64,000 nt of DNA, from positions 178,936,303-179,000,302 of the forward strand of contig OX465579.1 of the NCBI GenBank assembly GCA_950022655.1. The letters are read 5' to 3'. Both the position numbers and the translations under genes were made by a program. The notes under the pieces were generated by a model. That model was not told the DNA's origin and searched no databases. It saw nothing but the letters and a program-made list of their open reading frames with translations. The DNA comes from Alentia gelatinosa (Eukaryota > Annelida > Polychaeta > Phyllodocida > Polynoidae). Of this stretch, positions 34,004-44,750 are shown one piece after another; the stretch's first letter is position 1, and the number at the start of each line of letters is the position of its first letter.

Positions 34004-34177
34004 ATGGCGGCCCGGGTTTACGACCGCCGCGCCGTTTTTAACGTAAACCATGCCCACATACAGGGTAAGAAGGATGTCCGCGGGCTCCGGGCCGGGGCGC
34101 CCACCCCTGTAGTACACCGAGCCGCCGCGTGGGTTTTGTTTAAAGACATTCTGTGTTTTTTATTCGTCGTTGATTAG
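34004..34177 (+). CDS. Short ORF, candidate first coding exon (ends at donor 34064)
   Basis: A CpG-rich segment holds ATGGCGGCC at 34004 in a 57-codon ORF starting MAARVYDRRAVFNVNHAHIQ. A strong splice donor consensus, CAGG followed by GTAAGA, lies at 34065-34066 after 20 codons plus one base (phase 1). The local composition, ATGGCGG start and donor together look like the 5' coding exon of an animal gene. The encoded residues are not recognised, no acceptor exon follows within the window, and the opposite strand is also open, so confidence is low. Confidence 0.2.
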   Translation: MAARVYDRRAVFNVNHAHIQGKKDVRGLRAGAPTPVVHRAAAWVLFKDILCFLFVVD

Positions 34178-34364
34178 GAGAGGGTAGAATGGCGTGTTGG
34201 TGGCGATGGGGATGTGTGGTGTGTATCCATGGTGTGGGAGGGTTACACGGGATGTGCATAATAGATATATAACATAGAGGAGTATTTGTCTGTTTATAAT
34301 CCACCGATGTCACACCTGCATGTGTGTATTTAGGTATCTATATACATGCACATATCTATATACA

Positions 34365-34406
34365 CACACACACATTGTACATACATGTACGATATAAATA
34401 TATATG

Positions 34407-34490
<84 letters not shown>
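34365..34490. repeat. (CA)n followed by (TA)n microsatellite
   Basis: ACACACACACACA near 34367 leads into interrupted TATATGTATATA and then a long uninterrupted TA run to about 34489. Confidence 0.96.
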
Positions 34491-34492
<2 letters not shown>

Positions 34493-34720
34493 GAGAGAGA
34501 GAGAGAGACAGATAGACAGAGAATGAGAAATAGGGAGACAGAGAAACGGAGACAAACAGATATACAGACAGGTAGACAGAGAGAGAGACAGGCAGAGAGA
34601 GACAGATATACAGACAGAGACAGATATACAGACAGAGACAGACAGAGACAGAGGGACAGACAGAGGGACGGACAGAGGGACAGACACAGACAGACAGGGA
34701 GACAAAGGGACAGAGATAAC
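34491..34720. repeat. GAGACAGA-type purine repeat
   Basis: GAGAGACAGATAGACAGAG, GACAGATATACAGACAGA and GACAGAGGGACAGAC words of 8-16 bp fill the tract, directly joined to the TA run. The arginine-rich frame on + is compositional. Confidence 0.95.
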
Positions 34721-35480
34721 TTAGCCCAACTATAAACCTAGACCTGGGTACATTGTCATTAACCTCAATGAGGGCAAATCCAATACGACTCTACACATAC
34801 ATAACAAGAAAAAAAAGACTACAACGAAGGTCACACTACAGCGACCATCACAGCCACGGGTGGCTTCTTCTCCATTTCGATTCGGAATGCGTGTTTTTAG
34901 AGTTTGTACATAAATGGCGGGGAGAAAGCTGATCTGCGGTCGTACCACTGTACGGCGAGGTCGTGTAAAAAGAGCCAGCACGTCACCTTCACCAGGCAGT
35001 CCTGTGATAGCTACATCTGTCTAATGGCATCGATTGGTTATTTATACATGTTAAAGGTGCCTCTCTTCTTACTGCATAATGACCTTAAACTTTGCCAATC
35101 TCATTTGATGTCTGCTAGAAGAAGGTATGGGCGGAGAGAAAGGCTTTTACTGCTGCACACATGTCGCTGTATGGATGGCGGTTAATGCGGGCTGATATCT
35201 TCAGTGTGTCTTTTCAATACGAGAGGCAGGTCGACGGAATATGAAGCGGGAGGGAGAAGCCACCCAAATAGCCACCATCTATTTTTCAGTAGCTTTTATG
35301 GCGGTGAAGGTGTGGTAAATATGGCCGGCGGACATAAGAGCGACCAGCCATATTCACAACACCGGAAAGCCGGCTGGCGGCTAAACGGGCGCGGGGAGGG
35401 GGAAGGTGGAGAATTCAACGTCTACACCCCCAACACACACACACACTGCCCAGCATACCGCCCCTGCCGATTCACTGCCC
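34721..35480. other. Unique DNA with three ATGGCGG words, no gene proven
   Basis: ATGGCGG occurs on + at 34914, 35175 and 35298, the last in TTTTATGGCGGTGAAGG just after a polypyrimidine-like CACCATCTATTTTTCAG. A second start, AATATGGCCGGCGGACAT (about 35320), opens a frame that runs into the 10-bp array. These could be remnants of promoter/first-exon sequence. No domain is recognisable. Confidence 0.3.
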
Positions 35481-35484
35481 ACTC

Positions 35485-36035
35485 ACTGATCACACACTGC
35501 CCACACACTGCCCACATACTGCCCACATACTGCCCACACACTGCCCACATACTGCCCCCATACTGCCCCCATACTGCCCACACACTGCCAACACACTGCC
35601 CACATACTGCCCTCATACTGCCCACTTACTGCCCACATACTGCCCACTCACTGCCCTCATACTGCTTACATGCTGCCCACATACTGCCCCCATACTGCCC
35701 CCATACTGCCCATATACTGCCCCACATACTGCCCACATACTGTCCACATACTGCCTACATACTGCCTACATACAGCTCACATACTGCCCTACATACTGCC
35801 CACATACTTCCCCCATACTGCCCCCATACTGTCCACATACTGCCCACATACTGCCCACATACTGCACACATACTGCACACATACTGCCCACACACTGCCC
35901 ACACACTGCCCACACCCTGCCCACACACTGCCCACTCAATGCCCTCATACTGCCCACATACTGCCCACATACTGCTTACATACTGCCCACATACTGCCCA
36001 CACACTGCCCTCATACTGCCCCACACACTGCCTAC
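35485..36035. repeat. 10-bp minisatellite (CATACTGCCC), about 55 copies
   Basis: CATACTGCCC, CACACTGCCC and CTTACTGCCC repeat with a 10-bp step and rare 11-bp phase shifts. Three units give a ten-residue peptide (ILPTYCPHTA), open in more than one frame, so it is non-coding. The 10-bp period puts each unit on nearly the same helix face. Confidence 0.96.
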
Positions 36036-36294
36036 ACCCTTCCCACCTCCCCTCGCCATTCATATCCATCGACTATTTGATATGCTCGTCTGACATTAAT
36101 TTCAGCCACAGTTCAGCCAGTCACCTGGGCCCCTGGTCGGTTCGCCCCGCGCTCATTGTAACGCGTGGTGTGTGCGGAATAAACTTTGGGCCGAGTTCTC
36201 CTCCCTGCGGACTGACCGCACATGGTGCCCGGCCTGCGCCACGCGGCCCCGGAGGTCTGCGGGTCTAGCCACGCCCCTCCCCGGGGATCAGCCC

Positions 36295-37392
36295 CCCCGC
36301 CCGGCCCCCGCCCGGCCCCCGCCCGGCCCCCGCCCGGCCCCCGCCCGGCCCCCGCCCGGCCCCCGCCCGGCCCCCGCCCGGCCCCCGCCCGGCCCCCGCC
36401 CGGCCCCCGCCCGTCCCCCGCCCGTCCCCCGCCCAGCCCCCGCCCGTCCCCCGCCCGGCCCCCGCCCGGCCCCCGCCCGGCCCCCGCCCGGCCCCCGCCC
36501 GGCCCCCGCCCGGCCCCCGCCCGGCCCCCGCCCGGCCCCCGCCCGGCCCCCGCCCGGCCCCCGCCCGTCCCCCGCCCGGCCCCCGCCCGGCCCCCGCCCG
36601 GCCCCCGCCCGGCCCCCGCCCGGCCCCCGCCCGGCCCCCGCCCGGCCCCCGCCCGGCCCCCGCCCGTCCCCCGCCCGTCCCCCGCCCAGCCCCCGCCCGT
36701 CCCCCGCCCGGCCCCCGCCCGGCCCCCGCCCGGCCCCCGCCCGGCCCCCCGCCCGGCCCCCCGCCCGGCCCCCGCCCGGCCCCCCGCCCGGCCCCCGCCC
36801 GGCCCCCGCCCGGCCCCCGCCCGGCCCCCGCCCGGCCCCCGCCCGGTCCCCGCCCGTCCCCCGCCCGGCCCCCGCCCGGCCCCCGCCCGGTCCCCGCCCG
36901 TCCCCCGCCCGTCCCCCGCCCGTCCCCCGCCCGTCCCCGCCCGGCCCCCGCCCGGCCCCCGCCCGGCCCCCGCCCGGCCCCCGCCCGTCCCCCGCCCGGC
37001 CCCCGCCCGTCCCCCGCCCGGCCCCCGCCCGGTCCCCGCCCGTCCCCCGCCCGTCCCCCGCCCGTCCCCCGCCCGTCCCCCGCCCGTCCCCCGCCCGGTC
37101 CCCGCCCGTCCCCCGCCCGTCCCCCGCCCGTCCCCGCCCGTCCCCCGCCCGTCCCCCGCCCGTCCCCCGCCCGTCCCCCGCCCGTCCCCCGCCCGTCCCC
37201 CGCCCGTCCCCCGCCCGGTCCCCGCCCGTCCCCCGCCCGTCCCCCGCCCGTCCCCCGCCCGTCCCCCGCCCGTCCCCCGCCCGGTCCCCGCCCGTCCCCC
37301 GCCCGTCCCCCGCCCGTCCCCCGCCCGTCCCCCGCCCGTCCCCCGCCCGGTCCCCGCCCGTCCCCCGCCCGTCCCCCGCCCGTCCCCGCCCG
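36295..37392. repeat. 11-bp GC array with two unit types, about 99 copies
   Basis: Units are CCCGGCCCCCG or CCCGTCCCCCG. G-type units dominate the left (36300-36900) and T-type units the right, with patterned mixing. Rare single-base length changes (CCGG + 6 C near 36750; GGTCCCCG on the right) shift phase. Frames of over 400 codons are open on both strands because the unit lacks stops; a proline/arginine-rich gene is not supported. Confidence 0.97.
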
Positions 37393-38124
37393 GCTTATTA
37401 AAGCTGAAAAGTCGGCGCCGGGTGAGCGCCAATGGGGCCTGGTGGGGAGGGTTTGTGAGGGGTGTGTGTTGGGTGTGTGGAAGGGGTGTGTGTGAGGGGT
37501 GTGTGGTTTGTATTTAAGTAAACAATGCTGTACTACCTTGGTGAACTGGCAACAGTTTATTTCTTATTACAAGAATGTTGAATAGAAATTTGAAATATTA
37601 AGATATATCAAGGGAAATTAGGATGTGTTGGTGTGTTCTATAGGGAGGAGAAGGGTGGTGAAGAAGAAGGCTTGAGCATGAGGAAAAGGGAGGATAAACA
37701 ACACAAGATTCATATTAGACGAAGAAGAGAATGGGGCAAAGAGTTGAGGTGTGAGGTAGGGAGAGAATGAGATCTAGGTAGTATCAGATTTGAGCTGTAA
37801 ATATGTTGCTGCCTTCTGCACAAAGCGGCTTCCTCAGGAATCTACGAATCGTCCTCTCGAGCCTGCATACCCAGTAATCTAAGTGCATCCACTTAATCCT
37901 CGCCTTACCTGTACCGCAGTGGCCGCTGAACCTCCCGCCAGCCCCGCCGCTCGTATCTCCAGCCGCTCACAAAGCCAACCTGCATGTTCAGACAAACCCC
38001 ACTGGCCTGGACCCAAGCCTTCACAAACGTGCACATGTTATCTCTGTCTCTCTCTGTGTCTACCTCTACCAAGTGTTCCCTGTAACCTGGTTAAACTGTC
38101 CATTTATATACTCCTGTCTAACCT
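37393..38124. other. Unique DNA, no gene seen
   Basis: A GTGTGTG-rich patch (37455-37515) is followed by AT-richer unique DNA and a TCTCTGTCTCTCTCTGTG stretch near 38042. An 81-residue frame at 37883 is not recognisable. Confidence 0.5.
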
Positions 38125-38450
38125 ATAACCTGCCTTACAGGTCTTACAGAACCTGCCACTAAGTCCCTTTTCTATACTACTGGCCTACGTGTAACCTGGG
38201 TATAAGGTTCATTTCTATACTACTTGTCTATCCTGCTACCTGGTTATAAGGTTCATTTCTATACTACTTGTCTATCCTATAACCTGATTATAAGGTCCAT
38301 TTCTATACTACTGTCTAACCTATAACCTGCCTTATAGGTCTTACAGAACCTGCCACTAAGTCCCATTTCTATACTACTGGCCTACGTGTAACCTGGGTAT
38401 AAGGTTCATTTCTATACTACTTGTCTATCCTGTAACCTGGTTATAAGGCT
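38125..38450. repeat. ~58-bp units in a 197-bp higher-order duplication
   Basis: CATTTCTATACTACTTGTCT and GTAACCTGGTTATAAGG recur every 55-60 bp. The block GTCTTACAGAACCTGCCACT begins at 38141 and again at 38338 (197 bp). Confidence 0.9.
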
Positions 38451-38554
38451 TATTTCTTCACAATCCTGCCCTGCCCTGTCTAAGGTATACATCAGGTCTA
38501 CACCTCATACCTTTTCCAGCCTGTCCTGTCCGTCACCTGGGCAGGCCTGGAGGG

Positions 38555-39118
38555 GGGAGCCGGGGGAGGCCGGGAGGGGGCCGGGCGGAGGCCGGGGAGA
38601 GGCCGGGGAGAGGCCGGGAGAGGCCGGGGAGCGGCCGGGGAGAGGCCGGGGAGAGGCTGGGGAGAGGCCGGGAGGGGGCCGGGGGGAGGCCGGGGAGAGG
38701 CTGGGGGGAGGCCGGGGAGAGGCCGGGAGGGGGCCGGGGAGAGGCCGGGAGGGGGCCGGGGAGAGGCCGGGAGGGGGCCGGGGAGAGGCCGGGGAGAGGC
38801 CGGGGGGAGGCCGGGAGGGGGCCGGGAGAGGCTGGGGAGAGGCCGGGAGGGGGCCGGGAGGGGGCCGGGGAGAGACCAGGAGGGGGCCGGGAGGGGGCCG
38901 GGGGGAGGCCGGGGAGAGGCCGGGGAGAGGCCGGGGAGAGGCCGGGGAGAGGCCGGGGGGAGGCCGGGAGGGGGCCGGGGGGGAGGCCGGGAGGGGGCCG
39001 GGCGGAGGCCGGGTGGAGGCCGGGGAGAGGCCGGGGAGAGGCCGGGGAGAGGCCGGGGAGAGGCCGGGAGGGGGCCGGGAGGGGGCCGGGGGGAGGCCGG
39101 GGAGAGGCCGGGAGGGGG
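38555..39118. repeat. 11-bp G-rich array (GGCCGGGGAGA), about 51 copies
   Basis: GGCCGGGGAGA, GGCCGGGAGGG and GGCCGGGGGGA units keep an 11-bp step. This is a second 11-bp GC array, 1.2 kb from the CCCGGCCCCCG array and of opposite strand bias (G-rich here, C-rich there), so transcribed copies could in part pair. The leftmost part begins with CTGGAGGGGGGAGCCGG. Confidence 0.95.
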
Positions 39119-39850
39119 CCCGGCGCCCGGCTCCCGCAGGTACAGGTCCCTGGAGGAACCAGACGAGGCGAAACATATGCCGGGCCGTATTGACTCATCT
39201 ATCAGGGGACAAGCGCCCAGCCACCCCCGCTGTCACTGAATAGCAATGAGGCTTGCAAGGTGTTGTGTCCATTAGGAAGTTTGTAATTCAATATTAAGAG
39301 AGCAGCAGGATAGAGTGTGCGGCGTGGGGCAGGCACGGGGCAGGGGCCGGGGTGGGGCCTGGGGAGGGCTGCAGGAGGGAATCACTCAATTACCTGGATA
39401 CCTCCAGGAGGTGGGCCCAGTCGTCCAGGGGGCCGGAGTGACCGACGGGCCTCCTGGTACCCCGCCATTCCGGCCCTCTGAGGACGCTACGCCCACGTGT
39501 ACCGTATACGCATGCGTAGTAGGGGCCCTGATGGGGGGTTTCCCTTTTTTACGGAATTTCCCCTGTTACTATGGCTCTGTAGCATAGAGGGCTTATAGAA
39601 TCCAAAGGATCGCGGAGCGGGGGGGTATGTAGTACATACATACGGCCATGCATATTTCAGACGTACAGGCAGCGGCTGGGGAGTGGATTTAAATGACATG
39701 TTAATGCCTTTTGTTTTTATTCTGCAGCCCGTGAATTATACAGGCGGATAAACACTGCCTGGTGCGTATGTGTGGTGGTGGTGGTGAGGGCTGTATTCAG
39801 ACTTCACTGACTTAATCCCGTGAGAGATTAAAGCAAGGTAGACAGGTCCA
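39119..39850. other. GC-rich unique DNA, no gene proven
   Basis: Contains GCCCGGCGCCCGGCTCCCGC (39118), GGGCAGGCACGGGGCAGGGG (39325) and CCGTATACGCATGCG (39500). Frames of 70-90 residues exist on both strands without recognisable domains. Confidence 0.4.
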
Positions 39851-39871
39851 TTGTCTGTGGTGCACACAGAT

Positions 39872-40417
39872 ATGGCGGCCTACAGCACTCTGCTAGCAGA
39901 GATCCTGCGCTCTACTTCCTGTGCCTACAGCACTCTCCTAGCAGAGATCCTGCGCTCTACTTCCTGTGCCTACAGCACTCTCCTAGCAGAGATCCTGCGT
40001 TCTACTTCCTGTGCCTACAGCACTCTCCTAGCAGAGATCCTGCGCTCTGCTTCCTGTGCCTGCTTTACTCTCCTAGCAGAGATCCTGCGCTCTACTTCCT
40101 GTGCCTACAGCACTCTCCCAGCAGAGATCCTGCGTTCTACTTCCTGTGCCTACAGCACTCTCCCAGCAGAGATCCTGCGCTTTACTTCCTGTGCCTACAG
40201 CACTCTCCCAGCAGAGATCCTGCGTTCTACTTCCTGTGCCTACAGCACTCTCCCAGCAGGGATCCTGCGCTTTACTTCCTGTGCCTACAGCGCTCTCCTA
40301 GCAGAGATCCTGCGCTCTACTTCCTGGGGCCGCTTTATCTTTGTCCTAACCTGCCTTTTTGCGACAGAATCTGTCCATTCCTCCAGGTTTTTTTTAAATA
40401 AACATTTTAAATTCTGA
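39872..40417 (+). CDS. Open frame spanning the 45-bp array (doubtful gene)
   Basis: ATGGCGGCCTACAGC at 39872 begins a frame of ten 15-residue repeats (AYSTLLAEILRSTSC, variants P for L and F for S) and ends at 40415-40417 after about 30 non-repeat residues (WGRFIFVLTCLFATES). Unlike most arrays here, the first unit coincides with an ATGGCGG start and the unit length keeps frame. The minisatellite may have grown from a first coding exon. Substitutions include clear replacements, so selection is not evident. Confidence 0.15.
   Translation: MAAYSTLLAEILRSTSCAYSTLLAEILRSTSCAYSTLLAEILRSTSCAYSTLLAEILRSASCACFTLLAEILRSTSCAYSTLPAEILRSTSCAYSTLPAEILRFTSCAYSTLPAEILRSTSCAYSTLPAGILRFTSCAYSALLAEILRSTSWGRFIFVLTCLFATESVHSSRFFLNKHFKF
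39880..40326. repeat. 45-bp minisatellite, about 10 copies
   Basis: Each unit has CCTACAGCACTCTCCTAGCA and GAGATCCTGCGCTCTACTTC plus CTGTG. Variation is confined to a few sites (CCTAGC/CCCAGC, GCGCT/GCGTT, CTACT/TTACT), which alternate between adjacent units. A partial GCGTACAGCACTCTCC copy occurs near 40578. Confidence 0.96.
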
Positions 40418-40960
40418 ACGATTTGGGAAGAATTTTTTTGTTCTACTGGTAAGTAGAGAGGCACGTTTTGAATCAAAAATGTTTCCCTGTGTCTAGTAGA
40501 TACCCTGCGAATCAGCGTAGGGTTGAGGCAGAGATTAGTAAGCGCTATAGCTCCGCGAAGGATCTGCTGGGAGAGTGGGCGTACAGCACTCTCCGCCCAG
40601 ATGTCGGTAGTTATACAGCCCCCACCATACTGCCATCTAGCGGCGACTGGGCGTAAAGAGTGAGAAACAAAACACGATCCCAGGAGAGAAATGAATTACA
40701 CAAAAAGAGCGCATACTTCAGTCTATGCTGTATAACGCACGTGGTCAAAAGGGAGCGGCCCGGCTCAGAAATAGATCCGACAGCCTCATGTATCACTACG
40801 CGCCCATTGCCAAAATGGCGGCAGTTTTTGTGGTGCGTTGTTTGGTGGGACTACACCAGGGCGTGATTTCAGTGGCATTATGAGGATTATTGTAGGATGT
40901 GTGTTTCTTCTCTGTGGTGTTTCTTTGTGTTGGCTATACTAGGTATTTATATCATTCTAG
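40327..40960. other. Unique DNA, no proven gene
   Basis: Includes a T8 run near 40388, ATTTTTTTG near 40431 and a CpG-containing area at 40560-40870. The candidate start at 40815 lies within it. Confidence 0.4.
40815..40883 (+). CDS. Tiny ORF with ATGGCGGC start, candidate first exon
   Basis: CCAAAATGGCGGCAG gives a good start context and a 22-codon ORF beginning MAAVFVVRCLVGLHQGVI, hydrophobic with a single R. This could be a leader or mitochondrial presequence. ATGGCGGC is also a YY1-like motif. No clear donor consensus follows before the TGA, so this may be only a motif. It does not resemble a family I know. Confidence 0.12.
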   Translation: MAAVFVVRCLVGLHQGVISVAL

Positions 40961-40964
40961 TACA

Positions 40965-43130
40965 AAGTGTCCTAGAAAACACATAGGGAGTATGTATCAC
41001 CATACCCGGAGCATACAGATATATCCACCTAATACAAAGTGTCCATAGAAAACACATAGGGAGTGTGTATCACCATACCCGGAGCATACAGATATATCCA
41101 CCTAATACAAAGTGTCCATAGAAAACACACAGGGAGTGTGTATCACCATACCCGGAGCATACAGATATATCCATCTAGTACAAAGTGTCCATAGAAAACA
41201 CATATGGAGTGTGTATCACCATACCCAGAGCATACAGATATGTCAACCTAATACAAAGTGTCTATAGAGAACAGATAGGGAGTGTGTATCACCATACCCA
41301 GAGTATACAGATATATCCACCTAATACAAAGTGTCCATAGAGAACACATAGGGAGTGTGTATCACTATACCCGGAGCATACAGATATATCCACCTAATAC
41401 AAAGTGTCCATAGAAAACACATAGGGAGTGTGTATCACCATACCCGGAGCATACAGATATATCCACCTCGTACAAAGTGTCCATAGAAAAGCCATAGGGA
41501 GTCTGTATCACCATACCCGGAGCATACAGATATATCCACCTGATACAAAGTGTCCATAGAAAACATATAGGGAGTGTGTATCACCATACCAAGAGCATAC
41601 AGATATATCTACCTAATACAAAGTGTCCATAGAGAACACATAGGGAATGTGTATCACTATACCCGGAGCATACAGATATATCCACCTAATACAAAGTGTC
41701 CATAGAGAACACATAGGGAATGTGTATCACTATACCCGGAGCATACAGATATATCCACCTAATACAAAGTGTCCATAGAAAACACATAGGGAGTGTGTAT
41801 CACCATACCCGGAGCATACAGATATATCCACCTCATACAAAGTGTCCATAGAAAACACATAGGGAGTGTGTATCACCATACCCGGAGCATACAGATATAT
41901 CCACCTGATACAAAGTGTCCATAGAAAACACATAGGGAGTGTGTATCATCATACCCAGAGCATACAGATATATCCACCTCATACAAAGTGTCCATACAAA
42001 ACACATAGGGAAACCATACCCAGTAATAAAACGATGTTCCTGTAAACGTAAAGATTTCGATCCGAACTCGGGCCCTAGCACGTTTACAACGAGGTTTTTT
42101 CACCGAGTTGTAAACGTGCTAGGGGCCCGAGTGAGGATCGAAATTTTATGTACTCTAACGTTAACGTTACCGATGTCGAAGCGGAGACCACGTCGGCCAT
42201 TTTTAAATATCGACGTCGTAATCATATCCGTTACGACCGTGAAATGAACCCTGATATACTGCACAGCTGTGCAGTACGTCATGGGGCGCAGCGTGTAGTA
42301 ATTACGTCACTTACGGCAGTAGGTATATAGTAAAGATATATCCACCTAATACAAAGTGTCCATAGAGAACACATAGGGAGCGTGTGTCACCATACCTAGA
42401 GCATACAGATATATCCACCTAATACAAAGTGTCCATAGAGAACACATAGGGAGTGTGTATCACCATACCCAGAGTATACAGATATATCCACCTAATACAA
42501 AGTGTCCATAGAGAACACATAGGGAGCGTGTGTCACCATACCTAGAGCATACAGATATATCCACCTAATACAAAGTGTCCATAGAGAACACATAGGGAGC
42601 GTGTATCACCATACACGGAGAATACAGATATATCCACCTAATACAAAGTGTCCATAGAAAACACATAGGGAGAGTGTATCACCATACCCGGAGCATACAG
42701 ATATATCCACCTAGTACAAAGTGTCCATAGAGAACACATAGGGAGTGTGTATCACCATACCCAGAGCATACAGATATATCCACCTGATACAAAGTGTCCA
42801 TAGAAAACACACAGGGAGTGTGTATCACCATACCCGGAGCATACAGATATATCCACCTAATACAAAGTGTCCATAGAGAACACATAGGGAGTGTGTATCA
42901 CCATACCCAGAGCATACAGATATATCCACCTAATACAAGTGTCCATAGAGAACACACAGGGAGCGTGTGTCACCATACCCGGAGCATACAGATATATCCA
43001 CCTAATACAAAGTGTCCATAGAGAACACATAGGGAGTGTGTATCACCATACCCAGAGCATACAGATATATCCACCTAATACAAGTGTCCATAGAGAACAC
43101 ACAGGGAGCGTGTGTCACCATCCATATATC
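40965..43130. repeat. 73-bp tandem array, about 25 copies, interrupted at 42022-42333
   Basis: AGGGAGTGTGTATCACCATA recurs every 73 bp (41058, 41131), with CCCGGAGCATACAGATATAT, CCACCTAATACAAAGTGTCC and ATAGAAAACACAT in each unit. Copies are alike on both sides of the insertion. The last unit decays at CATCCATATATCCGGAGCATT. Confidence 0.96.
42022..42333. mobile_element. Palindrome-bearing insertion in the 73-bp array
   Basis: About 310 bp of unrelated DNA replaces part of one unit between CATACCCA and AGATATATCC. It holds a strong hairpin: 42053-42090 (GATTTCGATCC... to ...AGCACGTTTACAAC) pairs with 42107-42145 (GTTGTAAACGTGCTA... to ...GATCGAAATT). Further on is a perfect 18-bp palindrome ACTGCACAGCTGTGCAGT (42258-42275) and a TACGTCACTTACG word. 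AGTAA at both edges might be a target duplication. Confidence 0.75.
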
Positions 43131-44342
43131 CGGAGCATTGAGATATGTTGTATGCCCCCTTCTGCAAAAGCCATCGCATTCGGAAAAATTGTGTAGATAA
43201 AAAATAGTGATAGAATAAAATAAATAGTCATAGAATAAATCAACTTATGTCGGTACGCCACTTGTCAGGAAAAGTTGGCCAATAAATACAATATAGACTG
43301 GTTTCAGATAATTGCGTTTGTCTGCCCCTGGAAGCAGTATCCTCGCATCCGCTCGGATATTACTACTCATCATCTCCTCGTAGCATATGATCGCTTGTAT
43401 CTAAAACCAGCCAATACTGTGCATATATACGGTATTACCATGCAGATCAAAATCATGGTAATTTTGTATGTATTACCAAACTTTCAACTGATTAATTAAA
43501 ATATATATATTATGTACATTATAACTGCCATGTTTGTCATGTTTGGGTATAGGATAAAATTGTTCGCATCCTTCACGAAATCTGTAGGATCTGTATGTTT
43601 AATAAAGATATTTTGTATTAAGTGGGTGATATAAAACATGTTCCGCTCCATAAAATATTAATGTATGTATTAATTAATCTTTTAAAAAAAGGCGGCAATT
43701 GCTGGCACTTTCTGATTAGAATGTAACACAATTTGGTGATTCGATGAATCATGATGAAAACTTTTGTTTTAAATTCCATGTAGATTGAAATAACAGGAAA
43801 TATCGAACATTTCTTTAATACGTGAAAGCTCCTATTTGATTTCCGATTCCTTTTCTTTTAATCAATCCAATCACCTCAGAGCAGTTAATGATTTTAACCT
43901 GAAAGTTTATGATAAAACAGGGCAAAGCTTTTAGAAAAGCTATCATTATTCATGTTGAGTGACCAAATTACAACCTTCTCAAAGGGCGTTATGGATTCCT
44001 GTTTTCATGAAGTGACTGACACCAGTGAAATGGCCAGGCTTTCACTTTATCCTTTTACTGTGATGGGGGGATCATTTGTCAGTGGGTGGAGTTAATTTAT
44101 TAGGTCTGGGCGGGCATCCTGTCCCTCCCCTGTAGACGGCTAATCATCCAAAGTACCGGCGAACCCCACCCAAAACAAAACAACGGCTCTTTCAATTACT
44201 ACCGAATGATGTAATAATACAAGCACCCTTTTTAAGGAGGTTTGGGATTTCAGCAACTTTTCCTCGCGCTTATGATATTGGGAGATGGTGTGGTGTGGTG
44301 TTGTGTGGTGGTGTTGTTGTGTGGTGTGAGACTAAGAGGGGA
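43131..44342. other. AT-rich unique DNA, no gene seen
   Basis: About 1.2 kb of A/T-rich non-repetitive sequence with short frames only. A GGTGTGGTGTTGTGTGG patch appears at 44290-44325. It is one of the larger repeat-poor stretches here. Confidence 0.55.
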
Positions 44343-44750
44343 CCCCCACCTACCACGATAGGCCACGACATGCTTCCCGATCGCTACAATTTGAAATGGG
44401 GAAATCGTGACCTATCGGGAGGTCCCCAATAGGTCCAACAGTTTGAAATCGTAGAGCGTGGCAACGCCTTGGGAGGACCAATAACATAAACTATGGTCAC
44501 GATAGCTCCACGACGAAACCAGCGGCTGCTACGATACCCTACGACAGGCTACAAAATTTCCAACATGTTGAAAATTATCGGGACCTCTACGATTGGCGTT
44601 TTCATCGCAGCCTATCGTGAGCTGTTGTAGACGGAATCGCAGAAACCTGTTCCACCTACCACGATTTTGCCAGACCTCCCGCTACAATCGGAATGGTGTC
44701 GGGAAGGCAGTCGTAAGGCCATTCGGGACCAGAATCGTGGTAGGTGGGGG
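44343..44750. mobile_element. MITE-D, 408-bp TIR element
   Basis: CCCCCACCTACCACGAT (44343-44359) is perfectly inverted at ATCGTGGTAGGTGGGGG (44734-44750). A subterminal copy, CCACCTACCACGATTTTGCC, lies near 44652, and CACGATAG/CTACGATA words recur inside. Subterminal motif repetition is typical of cut-and-paste DNA elements. No transposase frame and no clear target duplication were found. Confidence 0.87.

Noticed and set aside
36113..37432. Frames above 400 codons on both strands (proline/arginine- and glycine-rich)
   Set aside because: They exist because the 11-bp unit contains no stop in any phase. Three frames are open together, there is no non-repeat domain, and the flanks close the frame at once.
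40965..43130. CRISPR-like array
   Set aside because: Repeat units are contiguous with no variable spacers, and the surroundings are plainly animal nuclear DNA.
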